Source: Abelmoschus esculentus (lineage: Eukaryota > Streptophyta > Magnoliopsida > Malvales > Malvaceae). From it: DNA of 64,000 bases. Location: positions 12,192,737 to 12,256,736 of the forward strand of contig JAUCBN010000034.1 of the NCBI GenBank assembly GCA_035048815.1, given 5' to 3'. The notes beneath the pieces were generated by a model. The model was not told where the DNA came from and made no database searches. It saw nothing but the letters and a program-made list of their open reading frames with translations. A program made the translations under genes and the position numbers. This document shows, in pieces, positions 36,901 through 47,332 of the stretch (positions are counted from its first letter, which is position 1; each line of letters opens with the position of its first letter).

Positions 36901-39900
36901 TTAATTTTAGTTTCTTATTCTACAAGTTAATTTTACTTTCTTGTAGACTTGTTCTAAAAGAATAAGACCTTATTTAGCCCCTATTAAGGGGTAATAAAAT
37001 AAGACAAAATCATTCTAATTTATAGAGGTTTGAGACTCTCTACCTAATGAGTCTAAGGTTAGGAGCCCCATTCAATGATACTAGCAAATACATGAATCAA
37101 CATGTTTGTCTACTGTTAAATAGTTCTTCCCTGGTAAATAGTTCAACATGAAACTCTTTTCATCATTTCTACACTCACGTCTCACCTTGATATTGATGTC
37201 TTATGAGGTTCAGACTTGCCTCATACCGGATTCATAGGCAAAGAAAGAAAAAGCCAAGGACCACAAACTACATGTGAATGCACAAGGTTACAAATATGGG
37301 AAATTGTATAGTAAAGTAAATACCTTGCGTTTCCTGTTATCTAAAGGCTGAACTTCAATAGCAAGGTATGTATCAACATCATCAGCAGTCACAAGATAGT
37401 TTGGTTGCTTAGCTCCTGTTATTCAGAACCCTTTTAGAAGCATATTCAATAAATAAAGGGATTACATTTTGAAGAGAAGTTAGAGAAACTCAAGAGGATG
37501 AAAGACTAGAAACTACCTTCAATGTACTTAACAGATCCGTCTTCCATATGGCGCACCCACTGTCATTACAAGCACATTACAGCATTATATATCCACATTT
37601 TTGAATCAAGAGAAATGCTAACTTATACAGGGCATCTTCAAATACATCTAAGAAATAACAATACCCAAAATCCTAAAATGTTCAAAATAGAGGGTAGAAT
37701 AAAACCCTGAAAAAGAACCTCGAAATTACAGCTGGTTGTTCCATTAATAGAATATCCACACGCCTGAAGATCCCTTCCTGGATAAGCTTCCCCTGAAATT
37801 TGGAGACCTTCTATAGCTGGAAGCAGATCATCTTCAGCAGCTGCATACCGCAATACGCAATATAAGACATTCAATCATAAGCCTTATAACCAATAAAGCA
37901 CATGTAAGGCCTTACCCTCAGAAAAAGAAGACGAAGGCTCTTCAAGAACTGGTGGCAAATAAGAAGGATAAGAGGAACTAGGGTCATCATGTGCAGTATA
38001 AGGTGAGTTTCCTGAACCCCAATTGGAGGGAGGTTCTCTTTCAATCTGGGACCCCTCAGTATCAGGATAGTAGATCTCACTGTTGCTGACAGGGTCAAGA
38101 AATTTAACTTGTTTATTAATAGATTCTTCACCATATTGCATGGTATTCATGTCACCCTGAGTTCCTTCCAGCTGTGTTGGTACCTCCACAGCAGTAGAAG
38201 ATCTGGCAACCATTTAAAATAAAACATTTTCGTTTTCAGTTTAATACACATGAATGTTGCCATGCCCTCATCAAACAAAAACACTCAGCATCTGTCCTTA
38301 TTTGAAAATTTACACGTCTTTCTTCAAACAATCTACAAGAGATTATAAGTAATTTTTTGCCACTCCAAAAGTTATTCATATAGACTATCATCTATTTATC
38401 CTCATTTGACTATTTCTCCAAAATACAGAGGCAGTATAACATCACAACCAAAGGTTCATATTGGCTAATCCTAAAAATCTAACGTTTGAAATGATTTATG
38501 CATACAAGGCACCAGAAGGAATTCAACAAAAAAAGAACCCACCAACAAATGCAGAGGGTTGTAACTCGTACATTCAGTTCACAATACAGGAAATTTGTGA
38601 AATAATCCAAATGGGGAAAATTTTGGGTAATAGAGTTGGTTGGGGGAAATTTAGGGAACTACGGCAAACACTACAGTGTTTGTAAAACTTGCCTCCTGCA
38701 TTATTTTAAAAAAAATCCAATTTCGCCTCCTGCATGAGGTGAGAAGTATTATTTTTAAAAAAAATCTCGATCTGATAAAAATGCAGAGGTTGATTCAACT
38801 TGTACAGGACATCACGCCTCCTGCAGGAGGAAAGTTTTGCAAACACTGTAGTGTTTGCCGTAGTTCCCCAAATTTCCTCCAACCCACTCTATTATCCGAA
38901 ATAAATCCCCCATGGATTATTCCTCAAATTTAGCCTTCACATAGCAGTTTCCATTTGACCAGGCTCACCTGCTTGCTATGGGCGAATACCTCCTCAAATC
39001 ATCAGGTTCCAAATTTTTTGAAGCAATAACTCCACCCAAGCCACCTTGGTGCTGACCAGGTAGATCCCAATTTGAGTCTGTTTGAGCATCAGAGATTATC
39101 TGTGTCTTCACTTGGGAAAACCCCGACTGTGGCACCAATTCAAGACCATTCTTGCTCTGCAAGAAAGTATAGGAATAAGAATATCATACTGATATAAAAT
39201 TACAGATCAAAAGAATGTACTATAAGCATACTGAAGCTGTCAATGTTGCACCAAGGGTATGAGATGGAGATTGGAGGTAAAAATTGGAACGATTGACATC
39301 CAACCGCCAAGGTGCCAATTGATACTGTGACTCCTTTAGCTTTGACTGAGGCCAAGAAAATAAAACATTAACATAATTATTTACAATCACCATGATCCTC
39401 AAAATCCCAAACCATAATTAGCACAGGTTAACTCCATCAGAACTGCAAAAGAAATGCCTCTAGTTATTATAAACAATGCATTCCAAGTAACATACCTCAG
39501 TAATAAGAAGCTTCTCTTGCAGATGTTTAAATAGAATCTGCACAATTCCAGTAGTAACCTCATACCTCTGATTTAAAGAGAAGAAACAGATATGCTTTGA
39601 CTCATTCAAAATAACTTTTCACTCTTACATTTTGCATCCTTATCTAATATATGTGCCATTTTTCTACACACTCTCTTCAGAAATATCAAGGCTAAAAGCG
39701 GATAGATATAGGTACATTATGTTATATACAGCGCTACAAGTAAAGAACCCACACACACAAAAGGCAGTTCCAAAAAGGACAAAATAAAAAGAATGTAGGA
39801 AACCAAAAATGATATCATGTATGCCTAATGATTACAGTGGCATTGAACTTCGTAAGACAAGCGAGTTTTTTATTTAACATTTTAAGAATCCTACCTTTTT

Positions 39901-41857
39901 TCCTTCCTATTTTATCATATTCATCAGAACTTAGCCAAAATGCTGTTAAGATGACCCAGTCAGTATACATGCATCATCATATTAAAAAAATTAATAGAAC
40001 AGAGATATCAAACCAAAGACAGCTCAATTAATTATTTGGAGAGATAAGATGGACATACCAATTATTATAATTTTTCAATATCAGGAAAGGAATATCTACC
40101 CCTATAAATAACATTTAAGTATGTAACTTGCACTATGATATTATTATTGTTGATAGGACTGAATGGCACACTTTCATTTGAGTTAATGGGGAAAATCATA
40201 TCAATATAGATTACATAATACAGACATCTCGATTTTCTTGCAACTTGATAAAGGGTTTGCATTAAAAGTTCATTTAGAAACTGACCTTGACATTGCCTAC
40301 AATGGATTGAGCATCAGGAACTGGTGGCTGCTGGGAATACTCTTCCAATAGAGGAAGCAAAGATGACACAAAAGTTGTTCTTTCTTGCTGTGCGGCCTGA
40401 AAAAAAAAAGACCAGACTTAGAACATTGAAATGTACATCTTTAATAACAAACATGATCATAATCATCATAAGAATATGCACATTACAATATATTGGCAAA
40501 CATTCCTAAGTTCGTCAGAAATTGAGGGGAAAAGTATCAATGTGAGAAGGAAAAGAAAAGCATTATGGTGAAAATTAAATAACATTAAGAAATGAAAAAT
40601 ACCTGTAGTTGATATGTTAAACGAATATTTTCCTCAATTATGTCTTGCCTATAAGAGAGAGCTTTCGAGGCAGCGTCAACAAGGTCCTGTTGTTGTTGAT
40701 CAAAGGCCTGGTGACAAAAGTTCAAAAAAATTATTAATCATATTTACTTTCATGAAAAAGACTGAAAAAGAGAATAAAAACCAGGGTGTTCAAACAGAAG
40801 GAAATACTAGGCTAGTGCCTACCAGACGCATATAGGCAATGCGCTTTTCAAGAACATTTTTTTCATTACGGATTTGTGCTTCCTGCAAGGGAAACCATGA
40901 ATAATTATAAATCCAGAATTAACATGAATTAAAACAGAGTGGAAAAATAAGCAAGACTTAACCTTGACAGAAAATTCAGCAAGTTGTTTGTGCAACTGTA
41001 AAATCTCTTCTTCATGTTCTCTACCCTTGATAGAAGCATCCTAGAGAAAAACAGAAGCTAGCAATCCATAAAAATATAAAAGAAAAAATCCAACAGCATA
41101 GTACAAAAGAGTATGAAGAATCTGTTTCCAAATGGAATTGGAATTAGTTACTTGGGCCATTGGCATGAGACCCTGAGGCAATCTAGAACTGTATTCTCCG
41201 TCTAACTGATACCTAACATTATATAACAAATAAATAAGAAAAATTCCATGTTTGATGTTCATACAATGCAAGGAGTCAAGAACTAATGCAATATGATAAT
41301 CGGAAGAAGAACCTGGTTGGCGAAAAAGAGGTAGCTGTGGATGGCGAAGAGAGTCGAGAAATAGCAGGACCCGTAATATTATCAGAAGCAGCAGTAGAAA
41401 ATGCATTCAAAGTACCATTCAAAATTGTTTCGGTAGCTTCTTTTGCAAACGCATTTTGATTGCTAACACTTTCAACTTTCTGATTTCCATGAAATATATG
41501 TAAATTCGAGCATGAATATAGCATAACGGAACTATAGAACTTCATAAATAACTAAAATAGAAACAAAGAACAAAATCCCCTACATATTTTTCGAGCTGCT
41601 CAAGTTTCTTCTGGAGTTCGGACCTCAATCGACTGTTCTCTTCCGCCTAAGAATAGATGCAAAAAAATAAATAATTTTCTTTTATCATAGCAACTAGACA
41701 ATAATGAAAAGAAGAAAACCTGTTGTTTAATGGCGGCTTCGGCAACCTCAACAGCTTTCATGACCTGAAACAAGCTATCGTCGTTGTTGATGTTGTTGTC
41801 CTTTAGGGTCAACCCCGATACCTTCCAAGCCAATTTCCCATCGTGACCGTTCTCCAT
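30998..41857 (-). CDS. Coiled-coil protein with C-terminal AIR9-type A9 domain
   Basis: Twenty-one exons, transcription order: 41857-41720, 41646-41584, 41479-41313, 41212-41152, 41040-40963, 40882-40823, 40707-40603, 40396-40286, 39567-39496, 39345-39232, 39156-38969, 38202-37916, 37840-37719, 37559-37517, 37415-37324, 36475-36427, 35919-35849, 35717-35598, 34727-34627, 31689-31644, 31048-30998. The product is 712 aa. Residues about 28-68 and 144-225 form coiled coils with a Gln-rich patch. Residues 285-480 are Ser/Pro/Gln-rich and probably disordered. Residues about 482-695 resemble the A9 repeat of AIR9, with SINGTTSCNFEWVRH, YLVTADDVDTYLA, GELVKVFANEH and RDTIVLTLRLF. The tail is basic (AGERRKGKKRG). 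AIR9 is a microtubule-associated protein marking the preprophase band; its A9 repeats are numerous, whereas here there is one. A cytoskeletal or trafficking role is inference only. Confidence 0.88.
33615..34381. mobile_element. hAT-type miniature transposon in an intron
   Basis: Perfect 23-bp terminal inverted repeats lie at 33615-33637 and 34359-34381 (outer end tagggctgtaaacaaacc). They are flanked by identical 8-bp duplications ggtctttg at 33607-33614 and 34382-34389. An 8-bp target duplication and a TAGGG-type end fit the hAT superfamily. The subterminal arms are built of many 'gttcgttta' and complementary 'taaacgaac' words able to fold into a long hairpin. No transposase is encoded, so it is non-autonomous. 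It sits in the 2.9-kb intron between exons 19 and 20 of the A9-domain gene. Confidence 0.88.
33826..34134. repeat. Foreign insert nested within the hAT element
   Basis: Between the two 'gttcg'-rich arms lies about 300 bp of different composition. It opens with aagggtgaacattagatc, the same start as the GGGTGA family near 7348. A second start-like word, aagggtgttcattgttc with 'aaccgagttaacgg', follows at about 33945. It looks like one or two truncated elements that landed inside the older one. The borders are approximate. Confidence 0.4.
38589..38931. mobile_element. Long-inverted-repeat element (hairpin) in an A9-gene intron
   Basis: The left arm (38589-38690) and right arm (38832-38931) are reverse complements over about 100 bp with few mismatches. 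The best part is 'ctacggcaaacactacagtg' on the left and its complement on the right. The loop carries three copies of a 'gcctcctgca' motif, one itself a palindrome (cctcctgcaggagg). Long arms and a short non-coding loop fit a Mutator-like or fold-back miniature element. No target duplication was confirmed. It lies between exons 11 and 12. Confidence 0.75.
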
Positions 41858-42198
41858 GCCCCCTACCTCTCAACCTTCCCTTGATTTAACGATTCTTAAA
41901 AATCAAACTCTCAAAACCCAATCTCGATGACGCCGATGGCGAAGTATGCAAATATTTCAACCCCAAAAAAAACCCTAACCTAATATTCTAAAAAAACAAG
42001 AAACAATAAACAAAATAAATATACGAAATGAGTAGGAAAAGTAATGAAATTGAGTGGAAGTGGGGGTGGAGAACGGGAAGAAAGGGAAGGACAAAGCGTG
42101 CGTGTTTACTAAGACATTACAAACAGGCAGACAATAGATTCACCGGGCAGTAATTTCCCCGATTATAATCTACAAAATTACTACAACTTTATACTTTT
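41858..42198. promoter_or_regulatory. 5' flank of the A9-domain gene
   Basis: Immediately upstream of the minus-strand start the sequence is less AT-rich to about 42110, as expected for a 5' UTR and promoter. I see no confident TATA box. Confidence 0.35.
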
Positions 42199-42915
42199 GG
42201 TCAAATTCTAGTATTAGTCCTTATGTCTGTATAAATTACAATTTGTCCTTGTGTCTGTATAAATTGTAAATTTAATTTAGACTGTTTATTATTAATTTTT
42301 TTAAAGTTCAATTTTTTAAGTTTGATTATAATTATATTAAATAATTTAAATAATTAATTTTTATAAAGTATATATTTAAAAACTTTTTTATTATATATTT
42401 TTAAAATATATTTTTTATATTTTATCAATAATAAATTTTATGAATTAAAGTTAAAAAATATAAATAAAAAATAATAAGGAATATTTTTTTAAATATAGGG
42501 GAGCAGTAAACTTCGACCTAAACATTATAAATTTATTATTTATATTCAATTTTAAATTTAAATAAATTTATATATATTTATAGATTAAATTACTTAAACT
42601 CAAATCATATTACTAAGAAATTAACTAGTGCACTGTTAAACGTGTAAATAATAAATTAACTGATAATGGTTGTCATTAAAAAGTACAACTTTATCGGTTA
42701 AATAATATTGTTAATTTTTATATTATGCGTAAATTATTATTAATTTTTTTATTTTAATTTAATAATCCTATCCAATAATCTTTTAAATTTTAACATTCTA
42801 ATCCTAATCTAAACGTTAGATGAAAAATATAACTAAATTAAATGAAAAAATCACATTGGATAACAAAAAATGAGAATATTTACTATAGTATAGGGACTAA
42901 TAGCAAAATTTGACC
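42199..42915. mobile_element. Inverted-repeat element with TTAGTCC-type ends
   Basis: The left end reads ggtcaaattctagtattagt. The right end, reverse-complemented, reads ggtcaaattttgctattagt, followed on each side by 'cc(c/t)tat'. The arms match at about 17 of 20 positions. The interior of about 670 bp is AT-rich with no coding capacity. Such TTAGTCCCT-ended repeats are very common in some dicots. The class is not determined. Confidence 0.6.
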
Positions 42916-43994
42916 TTATCTTTTATAAATAAAAAGTACCAAGTAATAATAATAATTAGAAAGGAATCTCGCGTTATATCTCTAATCTAATACCTATAAA
43001 AATAAAATAAAATGCATGTGGGGCTGACTTTTCCTTCTTGTCGCTTCCGGCCTCACCTACCAAGCATCGTTCGAGTCTAAACTTTAAATTATAAATAATT
43101 AATCATCATTATCATTATAAAACAAAACTTAACCATGTGTTTCATAAATAATTAATTTTATAATTAATTCTTATTTAATCAGATAATGACACCACAATGT
43201 GTTTAATGGAATTCAAACTCACGTCTACTGGTTTGAAAAACTGAACACATAGACATAGTCACCAAGTTATCTTAATATTGTTGTTATTTTTTCATCACTT
43301 ATTTTATTTATTATTTATTTTATTTTAAAGTAAAAAAATATTATTATAATATTAATTAATATATTAAAATATTTATTTATTCTTATTTTATTAAAATTAT
43401 TGTCGTACTTTTCTCTTATATTCATCCCTTAAATCCTATACTATAAATCATCAAACACACTTTGAGGTTTTAATTATTTTTTATTAGAATCAATCAACTA
43501 TGTCTTATAACTGATAATATCATGTGTTATAATCTAATGATATCATATGTTGTTATCTGATTAGTTAAAATTAATATAAAAATAATTATTAAAAAAACAC
43601 AATAACACAAAAATAAATTGTTACGACAACAAAATGACACATAAACATCTCTATGTAATATAGCATTGCCACATCAATAAGTCATGTCATGCAGATATTC
43701 TATTAAAGAGTGTTAATTGTTAGTTGATCGACGACTTTTATCTAATATCAAATATTAATTTTCATGTAGCATTGAACGAAAAATAAAATATTAAAAATTA
43801 ATTTTAAAAAAATATTTAAAGGATCAAAAGATCAAATATGAAAATTATTTTTTTATTTTATATCTATTTTTTATTTCATGTAAATAATATATATATATTT
43901 ATCACACAAAAATTTATATCATTTATTATAAAAAAATTATGAAAGAATTATTTAGATCTTAATTATTATTCTCTATCACGAATTATTTAAATTA

Positions 43995-44027
<33 letters not shown>

Positions 44028-45250
44028 TTTAGAACGAAGCTTCGATATATGTCAAAAAACATAAAATAAATATATATAACGTTTAAGTGAATAATTATTT
44101 TAATTTTTATATTTCAAAAATAATTAATTCAATAATCTCGAATTTAATAAAAAAAAATTACCAAGATCAACTATTTGAAAATCATCGGTCGTCCCATTCA
44201 CTGCCTGCCTTTTCCACACTCCGATCAATTCATTCATATGCCTCCTTAGAGATCTTGATCTTTGGATATTTGCTCGTTCGATCAATCACATAATTCAGTT
44301 CTGGTTGGATTTTCATCGGGATTGAAGATCCAGCAGGCTCCAAGGACGGAGGAACCATCATTGACGGTGATTCTTCCGGTGGCTATCAACCGGGAATGTT
44401 GAACGGAAACAAACTATAATCGACTTCGCGATTAGCAGTAGGATCTGGATTCTTCGGATTTTCCCTAGGGAATGAGAAAATCATTAAGATCTCTTTATTC
44501 TCTTGAACTACTCGAGTGGGTTCTTGAAAAAACTATAAGTTAAAGAATTTAGTTTTTAAAAAGTATTTTTTAAAAGAAATTCAAAAACACTTTTGCCTTG
44601 AAAATAATATGTTATATACTCCTATTATTTTTGACTCAAAAATATTTTTTTTAAATAGTTATAATCGACAATTAATGAATAATCGATATTAAATTATATT
44701 AGTTGATATATTATTATATTAATTGATTTCGCAATGAATTGTATTAACTGGTTATAATATATTATTATATTTTTTTACGTTAATCTGTTATTCATTAAAC
44801 ATTTTAATTCATAAATTTAATCGGTCAAACCTTTAATTTAAACTCAAATCATTGTTTATCGAATATAGTTAATATATTTAAATTTATAAAATATATATTT
44901 ATGCATTGTTTTTGACAATGAGTTATTTATACTCCTTATTTTAATGTTTTTAAAAGTAACTTTGGGAAAAAAAAACAATATGGAAAAGTAGTTTTCTCTG
45001 TCGAAAGTGTTTTTCAAAATCTATAATTTTTAGTTTTTAAGTTTTCCAAAAATATTTTAAAATAAAATTACTTTTATATCCTTATTTATATTATCAACTC
45101 TTTTATATTTTTTTAAAATATTTAAAATAAATATTCTATATATTTATAAATATTTTATCAATAATATCATAATATTCATAATTTTTAAATTAAATAACTT
45201 AAAAATATATTTTTTAAATTAATTAATTGTGTTTTTTAAAAGTAATACGA
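42916..45250. other. AT-rich gene desert with a small GC-richer island
   Basis: No gene is supported. An (AAT)n microsatellite lies near 43996-44026. From about 44180 to 44490 the base composition is visibly GC-richer. One frame reads GIEDPAGSKDGGTIIDGDS before a stop, but I recognise no family, no start with a signal and no splice pattern. It may be a gene fragment or mobile-element debris. Confidence 0.4.
43996..44026. repeat. (AAT)n microsatellite
   Basis: About ten uninterrupted AAT units. Confidence 0.9.
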
Positions 45251-45254
45251 AACT

Positions 45255-45612
45255 TAGGGATGATAATTTAACCTGACCTCGTCGGATTTCGACTCGACCC
45301 GATAGGGGTGATTTTTTATTAAAAAAAATTAAGTACGTGTCGAGTCAGTTTTTTTCTAAAAATAAGATCAAGTCGGGTTTAGGGTAGAAAATCCCGACCT
45401 AATATATTTATATATTTTATTTTATTTTTATATATATTTAATATTTTTATTATTTTTTCTCATATTAAGTTTAATCGGATTTTTTTATTATTTTATCGAG
45501 TTCGGATCGAACTCAGGTTATGTCTTTTATTATTTCGGTTCAGGACAAATATTTTTATTTTTGAGTCGGGGTAGTCAAAAACCTGATCCGACACGCCTCA
45601 TTGCCATCCCTA
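45255..45612. mobile_element. hAT-like miniature transposon
   Basis: The ends are tagggatg and catcccta, forming an inverted repeat that extends with mismatches ('gataatttaacctgacc' against the complement of 'gatccgacacgcctcattgcc'). The flanks are acgaaact (45247-45254) and gcgaaact (45613-45620), an 8-bp target duplication with one mismatch. The GGGATG-ended family is widespread in plants. It is 358 bp, non-coding and non-autonomous. Confidence 0.75.
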
Positions 45613-47160
45613 GCGAAACTATATACATGTTTGATTTACTTTTTTTTTTGTTAGAATTGTTTTTGGACCATGTTGGTTCATATTACTGAGAAATTATATC
45701 ATTGATCATTATTGTTATATTATCTATAAAATCAACTAATTAATGTTTTTAAATTTTTTATCAAGCGAATTTTTATTAATATTTTCTGTAAATTGTATTT
45801 AAAACTATTTTTTACCAAGTAAAAATTCGCTTGATATAAAAGATAAAATTAAAATTAATAAAATAAATGCATTTAATTAGTTGGTTCATAAATAATATGA
45901 CAAAAATGACCCATAATATAATTTTTTAATAAAAACATCTAAAAAAAATAGGGTTCGTGTAATTGGTTAAAACAAAAAACTTTCGATTAAAAATAAATTA
46001 AATATTTATTGATTTGTATATAATAAAATATTTTTAAATAAAAAAATAATATATAAGCTTTTTAATGTATCTTTTTATTAGTCCTTATGTAATTTCACCA
46101 TCTGATTTTAACTCATTTCAAACCATCATTTAAGAAAAAAACAATTTAAGATTGCTCTAATTATATATATATATATATTTTCAGAACAACTCGTTGCTTC
46201 CGGTAATTAATACCGAATCCTAGAATTTATCGTTTTTGAGTTAATAAATTAGTCTAAAAAATATTTACATTAAGAATAAAATTATTTTATTTATAATATT
46301 AAGAATAAAATTATTTTAGTTTTAATTTATTTTAAATTTATTATTAATTTGTAATTGTTATGTTCATATATAATCTTTATATTTTTAAATTAAATTTAAT
46401 AAAAAATAATTTTTATTATAATTTAAATTAATTTATTTAATAATCATAACATTAATAAAAATTTAAATTTTTTATTATAATTTAAATTCACTTATACTTT
46501 ATACCATCATATCTAAAATACATATTTTATCTTTTTAAATCACTGTTTAACATCAATAACAAACACTACTTAATTTTCTAAAATCAATTTTTAACTAAAT
46601 TTTTTATAAATAATGCCAAATTAAACCAACAAAGATTATTCCAACCTTAAAAATTAGCTGTAAAGGGTGTAGTTTCAAGATGAACGCATTAAATTATTAA
46701 AATCCCACTAAATTTGGCAATATTAGTTTTTTAATATTCTCTATAAATTATAAAATAATATATTCAGTTATTAATATATTTTTAATAATTTACGGTTCAT
46801 TCTAACATATTTTCTGAATCTAATTTTACCAAATAATCTAACATACTTTCTATTTACATCTAAGGATAACAAAAAAAAAATTATATTATAATTAATTCCC
46901 GTCATCTAAAGTGGTGCATTGCATAATCATAGGTGGCTTAGGCCAGAAAAGGCGAAACTTTAGATTTTTTTTTTTAATTTGAAGAAGGATAATTATTTGA
47001 TAAACAGAAAAAATAGTAATTTTTTAATAAATATTTTAATTTTATAAAAATTTAATCTATTAAATGTTATAATTAAGACGATCGTAAATACTTTAGTTTT
47101 CCGTGGTGAAACTGAAAACTTGAAAGAAAAAAAGAGTTAAAAATGGTAGAAAATTTTCAT
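45613..47160. other. AT-rich region upstream of MET1
   Basis: No gene or defined repeat was found in this 1.5 kb apart from a short (AT)n run near 46163-46180. It is mostly A/T homopolymer-rich sequence. Confidence 0.5.
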
Positions 47161-47171
47161 TTTGGGAGGAA

Positions 47172-47209
47172 TGGCGCCAACATCTCTTTCCAAAACCAGT
47201 GTTCCCGCC
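47172..47209 (+). promoter_or_regulatory. Putative E2F-type sites in the MET1 promoter
   Basis: Two GC-rich words stand out in otherwise AT-rich sequence 125-160 bp upstream of the MET1 start: tggcgccaac at 47172-47181 (complement gttggcgcca) and ttcccgcc at 47202-47209. Both resemble the plant E2F consensus TTTSSCGC/TTSSCGSS, allowing one mismatch. Control of MET1 by the RBR/E2F pathway is established in Arabidopsis; that these sites serve it here is inference. Confidence 0.5.
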
Positions 47210-47332
47210 TTCTTTGTTTATAATGTTAAGTGTTCTTCCTTCCTCCTTTACCTTCACTGTTTGCAGTGAAAGAAGGCATACATAATTTAGAGCACGGATT
47301 AGAGGATTCAATTCCCGTCTCCTCTCCAGATC

